35,742 bases of DNA from Halothiobacillus sp. (lineage in GTDB: Bacteria; Pseudomonadota; Gammaproteobacteria; Halothiobacillales; Halothiobacillaceae). Shown one piece after another: positions 24,965 to 32,323 of the stretch. Positions within the stretch are counted from its first letter, which is position 1; every line of letters starts with the position of its first letter. The position numbers were made by a program, and so were the translations under genes. The DNA lies in assembly GCA_023255735.1 (NCBI GenBank), contig JAGDVP010000021.1:12374-48115 (forward strand). Direction: 5' to 3'. The notes beneath the pieces are model-generated. The model ran no database searches. It was not told the DNA's origin and saw only the letters and a list, made by a program, of their open reading frames with translations.

Positions 24965-25966
24965 TCATGGGGCGGGCGGCGTTGCCGGGGCAGGCAGGGC
25001 GGCTTTGGGTAGCATAGACGCGGGCAGTTGTAATTCAAGATCAACCCGCCGATTTTCGGCACGACCGGTGGGCGTATCGTTTGAGGCAATGGGGTGCGTA
25101 TCGGCAAAGCCTGTGGCTGAGAGTCGATCGGGCGCAACGCCTTGATGGATGAGTTGCTGAACCACGGCAGCGGCGCGGCCGGCAGAGAGCTCCCAGTTGG
25201 AGGGAAATTGCGCGGTATGAATCGGGCGATTATCGGTGTGCCCTTGCACCGCGATGGGGTAATTGCCTGCTTTAAGCCTTTCGGCTAGGCGATTTAATAA
25301 GCCTTGTCCGGCGGGCGATAGATCGGAATTGCCAGAGCTAAACAGGATGTTATCTTTCACCCGCAAATTAACCCGGCCTTTGATTACCGACACATCCACA
25401 TCGTTCCCCAGCCCAGAAAACAGGGCGCTGGCCTCGGTTTGCGCGGCATCACCGGCCAGTGGGTTTTCAGTTGGGGGTGGGTTGGCGGTGGGAGCCTCGG
25501 GGGTCTCGGGCGGCTGTGTGCCGGCTGAACCAATTAACGCATTACCGGCTTGGGGGATATTGCCTTGGGTTGGCGCTTGGCCTGGGCTGGATTGTGTGGT
25601 GGCCATGGGGCCGGTTTGGGGCGTTGGGGTGGCATTGACTTTTTGTGCCTCTTGCGTGCTGCCACTGCTGGCGGGCAGTTGCGCGTTGCTGTCTCGGCTT
25701 TGGTAGGCAAAGGCGGCCAGCATCACAAACATGGCCATCAGTAAGGTCATTAAATCCGCTAAAGTGACAAGCCATAAATACTGATCGTCATCCGCTTCAC
25801 GCGGGTTTTCATCCCAGCCTTCATGCCAAGGACGCGCGAAGGCGGCTTTTTGTTCTGCCAGACGCAGTTCGGCCTCAATATGTTGGCGCGCTATATCATC
25901 GCTAATCGGCGCGGCCATGTTCGGCGCTTGGGTGTTCGGGCTTGCGGTGGGCTCTGGGGCAAGCAT
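24965..25966 (-). CDS. motB: Flagellar motor stator protein MotB
   Basis: The 333-residue inner-membrane stator subunit anchors the motor to peptidoglycan. The single membrane segment is LWLVTLADLMTLLMAMFVML, with the ion-binding Asp at residue 71. A Pro/Gln/Thr-rich plug and linker runs from about 90 to 185. An OmpA/MotB peptidoglycan-binding domain follows, with FSSGNSDLSPAG, GHTDNRPI, NWELSAGRAAAVV and GRAENRRV. The cytoplasmic N-terminus before the helix is about 60 residues, roughly twice that of E. coli MotB. It follows motA by 16 bases. Whether it uses protons or sodium cannot be read directly. Confidence 0.95.
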   Translation of the reverse strand: MLAPEPTASPNTQAPNMAAPISDDIARQHIEAELRLAEQKAAFARPWHEGWDENPREADDDQYLWLVTLADLMTLLMAMFVMLAAFAYQSRDSNAQLPASSGSTQEAQKVNATPTPQTGPMATTQSSPGQAPTQGNIPQAGNALIGSAGTQPPETPEAPTANPPPTENPLAGDAAQTEASALFSGLGNDVDVSVIKGRVNLRVKDNILFSSGNSDLSPAGQGLLNRLAERLKAGNYPIAVQGHTDNRPIHTAQFPSNWELSAGRAAAVVQQLIHQGVAPDRLSATGFADTHPIASNDTPTGRAENRRVDLELQLPASMLPKAALPAPATPPAP

Positions 25967-25982
25967 GATCGGCTCGCTATGC

Positions 25983-26804
25983 TTAACGCGCGCGGGGCGA
26001 GGGTGCGGCGCGTTGTTTGCCCGGTTGGGCGGCTACCTCGCGCAGCTCATCTTCACTTTGCGCGAGGAAGGATTGCAGGGTTTCCCGGATGAATGCCGGC
26101 GAGCGTTGCTGCTGCATGAGCATCACGCCTTCAACCATCATGTTCATGACCATGACACGCTGTTCGGTGCGGCGCTCTAATTTCAAGGCAATGGGTTTGA
26201 ACACGAGGTTGGCCAGTAAAATGCCGTAGAGTGTGGCGACCAGCGCCAGTGCCATGCTGCCGCCAATTTCGGTAAAGTGTGCCGCATCCATCGCGTGCAT
26301 CATGTTAATAAGCCCAAGTAAGGTGCCGAGCAAACCAAAAGCCGGCGCGAATGACGACATGGTGCGGAAAATTTGCGCCTCGGCGCGCTCACGGGCACGC
26401 ATTCGGCCAATGCGCCACTGCAGGAGCGTCATGATGTCTTGATTGCTCGCGCCATCGAGTACCATTTGCATGCCGCTGCGTAAAAACGGGTTTTTGATGC
26501 GGGTAAGCTTTTCATCCGCGCGGTTGATTTCCCCTTGGAATTTAAGCTTAGCCACCTCAACGAGCTCGGCGATATCGCGCTCCGCATATAATCGCTCATT
26601 GCGCAGCACGATGGTAAACACCCGAAAAACGCGCAGCACTTCATGCAAGGGGTAGCTAACTAACGTGGCAGCCAGCGTGCCGCCCAGCACTAAAAGCAAG
26701 CCGGGCAGGTTAACAAAATCGGCAACATGGTTCGATTCCAGAAAAATGGCACCGATAATAATGCCAAAGCCGCCGAGCATGCCGATAAGGGTGGAGGGGT
26801 TCAA
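25983..26804 (-). CDS. motA: Flagellar motor stator protein MotA
   Basis: The 273-residue protein has the four-helix MotA/PomA layout: helices near 8-25, 33-50, 150-170 and 183-205, with a large cytoplasmic loop from 55 to 148. The conserved APAFGLLGTLLGLI (P153) and ALALVATLYGILLANLVFKP motifs form the ion path with MotB. The start is a TTG at 26804 with an AGAGG ribosome site about 9 bases upstream (26813-26817). No in-frame ATG lies nearby upstream. A sigma-28-like promoter lies at 26837-26863, consistent with late flagellar gene control. Chemotaxis and other flagellar genes are not in this window. Confidence 0.95.
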   Translation of the reverse strand: MNPSTLIGMLGGFGIIIGAIFLESNHVADFVNLPGLLLVLGGTLAATLVSYPLHEVLRVFRVFTIVLRNERLYAERDIAELVEVAKLKFQGEINRADEKLTRIKNPFLRSGMQMVLDGASNQDIMTLLQWRIGRMRARERAEAQIFRTMSSFAPAFGLLGTLLGLINMMHAMDAAHFTEIGGSMALALVATLYGILLANLVFKPIALKLERRTEQRVMVMNMMVEGVMLMQQQRSPAFIRETLQSFLAQSEDELREVAAQPGKQRAAPSPRAR

Positions 26805-26836
26805 ATGGGTGGCCTCTGATGTGCGGGTTTTTTTAA

Positions 26837-26863
26837 TTATCGGCAGAATACAAGATTTATTGA
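26837..26863 (-). promoter_or_regulatory. Sigma-28 (FliA)-type promoter for motA-motB
   Basis: Read on the minus strand, TCAA (26863-26860), a 15-base spacer and GCCGATAA (26844-26837) match the FliA consensus TAAA-N15-GCCGATAA with a perfect -10 octamer and one mismatch in the -35 core. Transcription would start about 25 bases before the motA TTG. Confidence 0.8.
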
Positions 26864-26902
26864 ATCGGATCTTAATTCAAGGATGCAGACAAGCGGCTTT
26901 AT

Positions 26903-27712
26903 ATGATTGATACCCATTGTCATCTGGATGATTTGATTGCCTTATGCCCGTATGAGCAGGTTTTAATGCGCGCGCAGCGGGCGGGCGTGTCATCGCTCAT
27001 ATCCGTTGGCGTGGCGCCTGCTCGCTGGCCGGGGCAAAAAAGCGTGGCGTTACGCGCACGCCAAGAAGGGTTTTCGGTGGGGTTAGCCTATGGCATTCAC
27101 CCGTGGTGGGCGCATGAGGTTGATGTGGCGGCAGGGCTTGCGGCGTTATCGGCGTGGCTTGTTCATGAGGCTTGCGATACGCTGGCGGTGGGGGAAATTG
27201 GGCTGGATTTTGCACCCAATAGGCCGCCGATAGCGCAACAAATGGCGCTGTTTGAAGGTCAAACTGCCCTTGCCCGCGCGCAGGATTTACCGGTGATTTT
27301 GCACGAGCGCAAATCGGCCGATCAACTGCTGCGGGTGATTCGCCGCACCCAAGGCTTGCGCGGGGTGGTGCACGGCTTTGTGGGGTCGCAGCAACAGGCA
27401 AAAGCGTTCATCGCGCAGGGGTTTTACTTAGGCGTGGGTGCCGCCATGACCCACCCGCGCGCTGTGCGGCTGCGTGCCATGCTGGCTGCGTTACCCATTG
27501 AGCATTTATTACTTGAATCCGATGCGCCCAATCAATCAGGCGCCTTGCACCAAGGGGCGCCCAATGAACCGGCGTTTATCGGCGAGCAGTTGGCTGTTTT
27601 GGCTGACGTGCGGGGCGAGGAACCCTTAGCACTTGGCCGCCAACTGGATGCGAATGCGGTGGCGTTGTTTGGGCGGGGTTTAACCCAAGCGATCAATGAC
27701 TGCCCAAGCTGA
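26903..27712 (+). CDS. TatD-family metal-dependent hydrolase
   Basis: The 269-residue TIM-barrel hydrolase is of the TatD/YcfH/YjjV group, which act as metal-dependent 3'-5' nucleases or D-aminoacyl-tRNA deacylases. Metal ligands are visible as DTHCHLD (H5, H7), VGEIGLDF (E98), LPVILHERK (H134), VVHGFVGS (H157) and LLESDAP (D207). The HGF form and IHPWW resemble YjjV. It is divergent from motA, with 98 bases between, and its 3' end overlaps the folE2 3' end by 33 bases. The exact substrate is uncertain. Confidence 0.9.
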   Translation: MIDTHCHLDDLIALCPYEQVLMRAQRAGVSSLISVGVAPARWPGQKSVALRARQEGFSVGLAYGIHPWWAHEVDVAAGLAALSAWLVHEACDTLAVGEIGLDFAPNRPPIAQQMALFEGQTALARAQDLPVILHERKSADQLLRVIRRTQGLRGVVHGFVGSQQQAKAFIAQGFYLGVGAAMTHPRAVRLRAMLAALPIEHLLLESDAPNQSGALHQGAPNEPAFIGEQLAVLADVRGEEPLALGRQLDANAVALFGRGLTQAINDCPS

Positions 27713-28480
27713 ATGGTTGTGAATTGATTCGAAATTTTCAACCGTGACGCGATAGCCCTCAATTCCTGCGTAATTGGCCAAGGTGCCTGCCACATCGCGG
27801 ATCATATCTTCGACAAATTTAGGATGGTCGAAGGCATATTCGGTAATAAATTTCTCATCGGGACGTTTGAGTAAGCCCCAGAGCGCGCAAGAGCCTTGAT
27901 CTTCAATGGCGCGGATTAAATCCCGAATCGAGAGGGCGCTATCTTTCACGCGCACGGTCACGGTGACATGTGAGCGTTGGTTATGCGCCCCATAGGCTGA
28001 AATTTCTTTAGAGCAAGGGCAAAGGCTTGTGACTGGAACCATAAGCTTAAGGTGCGTTTCGCTGATGCCTTGGGCGTTTAGTTGGCAAATTAAACTAAGC
28101 TCATAATCCATCAGGGCTTTTTGGCCGGAGACGGGCGCTGCTTTTTCCACAAAGAACGGTAGGGTGAACTGCACATCGGCGGCGTGCGCGTGCAGGAGTT
28201 CGGCCATTTGGCGCGTCCAGTCGGGCAGGGTGGCTAGGGAGAGCACCAACGGGTGCGCATTGAGCAGTGCCACGAACCGCGACATGTGCGTGCCTTTTTT
28301 ATCGGCGGGCAAGGCAACGGTGAGTGTGCATTCGGCAATGCTGGCTTGCCGGTCGGTGCCATCGACCACGGTGAGCGGGTGTTTGATGGCTTTGATGCCA
28401 ACGCGATCAATCTCGATATTGCGCGCATCAAATGAGGATTGCACATCGGGCATGACGGCGGGTGGGGTTGGGGTTGGCAT
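27680..28480 (-). CDS. folE2: GTP cyclohydrolase FolE2 (type IB)
   Basis: The 266-residue enzyme converts GTP to 7,8-dihydroneopterin triphosphate, the entry step to folate and to queuosine. VTSLCPCSKEISAYGAHNQR carries the conserved metal-site Cys and His of the type IB family, unrelated in sequence to FolE. FVEDMIRDVAGTL and VENFESIHNHSA near the C-terminus are also typical. I chose the ATG at 28480 (MPTPTPPAV), which has an ACAGG ribosome site 8-9 bases upstream. A longer open frame to 28609 would overlap queD and is unconserved. It lies 43 bases downstream of queD. Type IB enzymes work with metals other than zinc and are often zinc-starvation backups; no Zur-like site was identified here. 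Confidence 0.95.
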   Translation of the reverse strand: MPTPTPPAVMPDVQSSFDARNIEIDRVGIKAIKHPLTVVDGTDRQASIAECTLTVALPADKKGTHMSRFVALLNAHPLVLSLATLPDWTRQMAELLHAHAADVQFTLPFFVEKAAPVSGQKALMDYELSLICQLNAQGISETHLKLMVPVTSLCPCSKEISAYGAHNQRSHVTVTVRVKDSALSIRDLIRAIEDQGSCALWGLLKRPDEKFITEYAFDHPKFVEDMIRDVAGTLANYAGIEGYRVTVENFESIHNHSAWAVIDRLG

Positions 28481-28523
28481 GGTAAAACCTGTCGATAATA
28501 AAAATTTAAGCTTAGCAGAGGTG

Positions 28524-28958
28524 TCAAGCGCGGTAGGTGACGGCGGAGTAATCATTCTCCCAAACCGTGATGGCCGAAACGCGGGCGTAGGTTTGGTTGA
28601 GCACGCCACTTAATTCGACAAAAAACCACACGGCAATATGTTCGGCGGTGGGGTTGATTTGATCAAACGGGGCAATTTCGTTCAAAAACTGGTGATCGAG
28701 CTTTTTAGCCGCCTCGCGCGCGGCTTTTTTCATGGTTTTGAAATCCAGCACCATACCCACATCATCGAGCTTTTGGCCTGTGACTTCGACAATAATCTTC
28801 CAGTTATGGCCGTGCAGCCGCGCGCAATTGCCCTCATAACCGTGCAATTGGTGGGCGGCGGCAAAATCAACCGTGACGCTGAGCGCGAACGTGCTCGCGG
28901 GGGCGGCTAATTGGTTGATGATTTGCCCGAGGGTGGGGGTGGGGTGGGCGGTATTCAT
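28524..28958 (-). CDS. queD: 6-carboxytetrahydropterin synthase QueD
   Basis: The 144-residue enzyme of the PTPS family turns dihydroneopterin triphosphate into 6-carboxytetrahydropterin, the second step of queuosine synthesis. VDFAAAHQLHGYEGNCARLHGHNW provides catalytic C45 and zinc ligands H36, H49 and H51, given here as positions within the motif region. LDHQFLN, NPTAEHIAVW and VWEN complete the active site. Its start overlaps the dxs stop as ATGA, and folE2, which makes its substrate, follows. A 20-residue leader precedes the family core. Confidence 0.95.
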   Translation of the reverse strand: MNTAHPTPTLGQIINQLAAPASTFALSVTVDFAAAHQLHGYEGNCARLHGHNWKIIVEVTGQKLDDVGMVLDFKTMKKAAREAAKKLDHQFLNEIAPFDQINPTAEHIAVWFFVELSGVLNQTYARVSAITVWENDYSAVTYRA

Positions 28959-30856
28959 GCGGGCAGTACCTGCGTCAAAAATTCGGTCATCGTACGGTTT
29001 AGGTGGGTTTCGTCAAGCCCACAATCGTGCAAGCATTCTGTGCGGGTGCCGTGTTCGATAAATTCATCGGGTAGGCTCAAGTGCTTGACGGGTTTGCATA
29101 ACCCCTGCTCAGCCGCTCGTGCGATTAAGGTGGCGCCAATGCCGCCAAGTTTGCTGCCTTCTTCAATAATAAGCCAGCCGGCATGCTGCTCGATGAGTGG
29201 GGATAAGTTGGCCCAGTCGATGGGTTTAGCCCAGCGCAAATCGACGACGGTGGCCGGCAAGGTAGCCGCAGCGCTCAGCGCGGTGGCGACTTTGGAGCCT
29301 AATGCCACCACCAATAGGCTGCGTTCGGGCGTGGCTGCGCGCCGCCGCACGCGCAAGCCATAAGGGTGAATGGCGGGTTCGCCGCCTAAATCGGTGGGGC
29401 ATTCGCCGCGGGGATAACGCACCAACACAGGTGATGGGGCTTGGATGCCGATGTTAAGCGCCGCGTGCAATTCAAGCGCATCACTTGGGGTAGCAATGCT
29501 TAGGTTCGGGATGGCTTGGCCAAAGGCTAAATCAAAACTGCCCGCATGGGTTGCGCCATCGGGGCCAACTAAACCCGCTCGATCAATGGCGAACAGTACG
29601 GGTAAATTTTGCAAGGCAATATCATGGATGACTTGATCCCAGGCGCGTTGCAAAAACGTGGAGTAAATCGCGACAATGGGGCGCAGGCCTTCGGTGGCAA
29701 GCCCGCCTGCGAAGGTGACGGCATGTTGTTCGGCAATGCCGACATCAAAGCAGCGGTTGGGGTATCGGGCGGCAAAACTGGCCAAGCCCGAGCCTTCGAT
29801 CATGGCGGGGGTAATCACGATGACGTTGGGGCAGCCGCCTTGGGTATCGAGCCAGTCGCTAAAACCTTGGGTCCAGGTTTTGCTGGCGGCGGCGGGGATG
29901 GGCTGCGGTTCAATTTTGGGATCGAACTTGCCTACGCCGTGGTAGCGCACGGGGTCAAGTTCGGCGGGGTTAAAGCCCCGGCCTTTTTGGGTGACGACAT
30001 GCAATAAACGCGGGCCGGTTTGGGTGCGTAAGTTATCCAGCGTCTCGACCAGCAAGGTGACATCGTGGCCATCAATGGGGCCAAAATAGCTGAACCCGAG
30101 CTCTTCAAATAAGCTTGTCACGCCAAGTAAATGCTTAACCCCATCGCGCAAGCCGGTGCGGGTGGTGTTCAAAATGTCACCCAAGGGGCCGGTTTGCGCG
30201 AGCAAGCTTTGCCCTCCGGCCCGTAATTTATTCACCATAGGGTTGCTGCGCAAACGGGTTAAGTGCTGGTTTAAGGCGCCGACATTTTTGGAGATGCTCA
30301 TTTCGTTGTCGTTCAGCACCACGAGCAGGTTCGCATGTAACTCGCCCGCATGGTTGAGCGCTTCGAACGCCTGGCCGGCGGTGAGTGCGCCATCCCCAAT
30401 GACCGCCACCGCGTGATGCGTTTTACCTTGTATTTTTGCCGCTACCGCCATACCAAGCGCCGCGCTAATGGAGGTACTGGAGTGCCCTGCGCCGAAGGGA
30501 TCAAACACACTCTCGGCTCGGCGGGTAAAGCCTGACAAGCCATCGCGCATCCGCAATCCGGTCATGGCCTGTCGGCGGCCGGTGAGCATTTTATGGCCGT
30601 AGGTTTGGTGACCTACGTCCCACACCAGGCGGTCATCGGGGGTGTTGAACACATAATGCAAGGCAATGGTGAGCTCAATCACGCCAAGATTAGCGGCTAA
30701 ATGCCCGCCGGTTTGCGCGACGCGGGTAATGAGTTCGGCGCGCAATTGTGCCGCCAGCGCAATGAGCTGGCGTGGGCTTAACCGCCGCAAATCATCGGGG
30801 TGATCGATGAGATCCAGTAAATCAAGAATCGGGGCATCGCGGGAAATTGGCGGCAT
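28955..30856 (-). CDS. dxs: 1-deoxy-D-xylulose-5-phosphate synthase
   Basis: The 633-residue thiamine-diphosphate enzyme makes the first MEP-pathway intermediate from pyruvate and glyceraldehyde 3-phosphate. GGHLAANLGVIELTIALHY carries the active-site His (H51). GDGALTAG (154-161) and LNDNEMSISKNVG form the thiamine diphosphate and metal site. DVGIAEQHAVTFAGGLA carries the catalytic Glu in the second half. DVGHQTYGHKMLTGR is a further Dxs hallmark. Length matches E. coli Dxs (620). The ATG overlaps the ispA stop by one base (TAATG), within xseB-ispA-dxs-queD-folE2. Confidence 0.98.
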   Translation of the reverse strand: MPPISRDAPILDLLDLIDHPDDLRRLSPRQLIALAAQLRAELITRVAQTGGHLAANLGVIELTIALHYVFNTPDDRLVWDVGHQTYGHKMLTGRRQAMTGLRMRDGLSGFTRRAESVFDPFGAGHSSTSISAALGMAVAAKIQGKTHHAVAVIGDGALTAGQAFEALNHAGELHANLLVVLNDNEMSISKNVGALNQHLTRLRSNPMVNKLRAGGQSLLAQTGPLGDILNTTRTGLRDGVKHLLGVTSLFEELGFSYFGPIDGHDVTLLVETLDNLRTQTGPRLLHVVTQKGRGFNPAELDPVRYHGVGKFDPKIEPQPIPAAASKTWTQGFSDWLDTQGGCPNVIVITPAMIEGSGLASFAARYPNRCFDVGIAEQHAVTFAGGLATEGLRPIVAIYSTFLQRAWDQVIHDIALQNLPVLFAIDRAGLVGPDGATHAGSFDLAFGQAIPNLSIATPSDALELHAALNIGIQAPSPVLVRYPRGECPTDLGGEPAIHPYGLRVRRRAATPERSLLVVALGSKVATALSAAATLPATVVDLRWAKPIDWANLSPLIEQHAGWLIIEEGSKLGGIGATLIARAAEQGLCKPVKHLSLPDEFIEHGTRTECLHDCGLDETHLNRTMTEFLTQVLPA

Positions 30857-31842
30857 TAGTGATCTCGGGTGAGCACAAATTGGGCGCAGGCACGCAAGGC
30901 GTCGCCCGCTTGCCCCAAGGGGGCGAGTGCGTGCAAGGCTTCTGTGATTAAAGTGCTTAAATGGCCGCGTGCCGCATCAAGCCCCAATACGGTGACATAA
31001 GAGGCTTTGTGGTAGGCGGCATCTTTGCCGGGCGTTTTGCCAAGCTGCTCTGCGCTTCCGGTGGCATCCAAAATATCATCTTGTATTTGAAAGGCCAGCC
31101 CCAAAGGCGCAATAAAGGCGGACAGCGCCTCTTGCACAACTGGGGGCTGCGCGACAGCACCCATCATCAGGGCGGCGTGCAGCAAGGCGCCTGTTTTAAG
31201 CTCATGCATTTGGCTTAATTCAGCGGTTGTGGGGGGGTGGGCGTGCGGCGTGGTATCTAAATGTTGGCCAAAAACCATGCGGTTAGCACCGATGCTCAAT
31301 AAGCGCACCCAAGCAAGCCGTGTGGCATCAGTTGCATTAGGGGCGGTGCTTAGCAGGGAAAAGGCTAACGACTGGAGCGCATCGCCCGCCAAAATGGCGG
31401 TAGCTTCATCAAAAGCGCGGTGGACAGTGGGCTTGCCGCGTCGCAAATCATCGTTATCCATGCTGGGTAAATCATCATGGATGAGCGAGTATCCATGAAT
31501 TAGCTCAACCGCGATGGCCGCCGGCCACAGGGAACTGTGATTGAGCGCAGAAAGCTCAGGCAAGCACGAGGCGCCCTGTCCCACCTGGCCGCCGAGCAGC
31601 ACTAGCATGGGGCGAATGCGCTTGCCGCCTTGTTGCACGGCATAGCTTATGGCCTCAGCCAGCCGTGCGGGCGCACCCGCTAAAATGCGGGGCAAATGCG
31701 CGGCTAATTGCGCTTCAAACACCGCTTTGAAGGCGCTATGCCAAGCAGAAAATTCGGGCATAAATTCGGCATTCAATGCAGCGCTGAATTCAGCCCCAAG
31801 TCGCGTGGTAAATTCCGTTGTGTCTTTTGCCGTGTTAGACAT
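30856..31842 (-). CDS. ispA: Farnesyl diphosphate synthase (short-chain polyprenyl synthase)
   Basis: The enzyme condenses isopentenyl diphosphate with dimethylallyl and geranyl diphosphate. The first aspartate-rich motif is IHDDLPSMDNDDLRRG and the second is FQIQDDILDATG; GGKRIRPMLVLL carries the diphosphate-binding Lys and Arg. The N-terminus is about 30 residues longer than in E. coli IspA. Two starts compete, 31842 (MSNTAK, listed) and 31854 (MRFLMS); both overlap the xseB end, by 8 or 20 bases. It sits between xseB and dxs as in many gammaproteobacteria. Confidence 0.95.
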   Translation of the reverse strand: MSNTAKDTTEFTTRLGAEFSAALNAEFMPEFSAWHSAFKAVFEAQLAAHLPRILAGAPARLAEAISYAVQQGGKRIRPMLVLLGGQVGQGASCLPELSALNHSSLWPAAIAVELIHGYSLIHDDLPSMDNDDLRRGKPTVHRAFDEATAILAGDALQSLAFSLLSTAPNATDATRLAWVRLLSIGANRMVFGQHLDTTPHAHPPTTAELSQMHELKTGALLHAALMMGAVAQPPVVQEALSAFIAPLGLAFQIQDDILDATGSAEQLGKTPGKDAAYHKASYVTVLGLDAARGHLSTLITEALHALAPLGQAGDALRACAQFVLTRDH

Positions 31843-32146
31843 CAAAAAACGCATCCGCAGGCGGCATAGCCGGTTTGGATTTAGGCGCGGCAGGTTCTGG
31901 CTCGATGGGCAGGCTCAAGGCATCAATGCGAAGCTCCGCCGCTTTAAGTGCCTGCTCGCACTGGCGGGCTAATTGGGTGCCGCGCTCATAATCTTTGAGC
32001 GATTGCTCAAGCGTGGTATCGCCTTGTTCCATGCGCGCCACAATTTGCTCTAATTCGGCCATGCTGCGCTCATATTGAGCAATCACGTCGGGCGCGCCTT
32101 CATGGATGATCTCTGCATGAGCGGGCGAAGTTTTGCGAACGGCCAT
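31835..32146 (-). CDS. xseB: Exodeoxyribonuclease VII small subunit
   Basis: XseB assists the large XseA subunit in degrading single-stranded DNA. The helical-hairpin signature is seen in MAELEQIVARMEQGDTTLEQ followed by SLKDYERGTQLARQCEQAL. I list the ATG at 32146 (MAVRKTSPAH, 103 residues), which has a GAGAG ribosome site. An ATG at 32194 and a TTG at 32254 would add 16 or 36 residues. The Pro/Lys-rich C-terminal tail makes it longer than E. coli XseB (80). It is the first gene of the ispA-dxs operon; xseA is not in the window. Confidence 0.93.
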   Translation of the reverse strand: MAVRKTSPAHAEIIHEGAPDVIAQYERSMAELEQIVARMEQGDTTLEQSLKDYERGTQLARQCEQALKAAELRIDALSLPIEPEPAAPKSKPAMPPADAFFDV

Positions 32147-32323
32147 GAGACTCTCGTTGAACAGTTTTTTGAAGTCAGTGATTATAGCGCTCATCGGGCG
32201 GCGCGTTGTAGGGTTTGCAGCCCACCTTTGCGCTAAGCTTTGCTTAACCCACAAAAATAAGTCATGTTATTGTCATGCAGGGCGCGCCGCCAACTTGTTA
32301 TTTGAAGGAGTCACCCACCCACG

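Noticed and set aside
26725-26745. T-loop-like sequence GGTTCGATTCC suggesting a tRNA
   Set aside because: It lies inside the motA coding region, and no acceptor or anticodon stem can be built around it.
28481-28609. N-terminal extension of FolE2 overlapping queD
   Set aside because: The extension lacks family similarity, and the ATG at 28480 has a good ribosome site.
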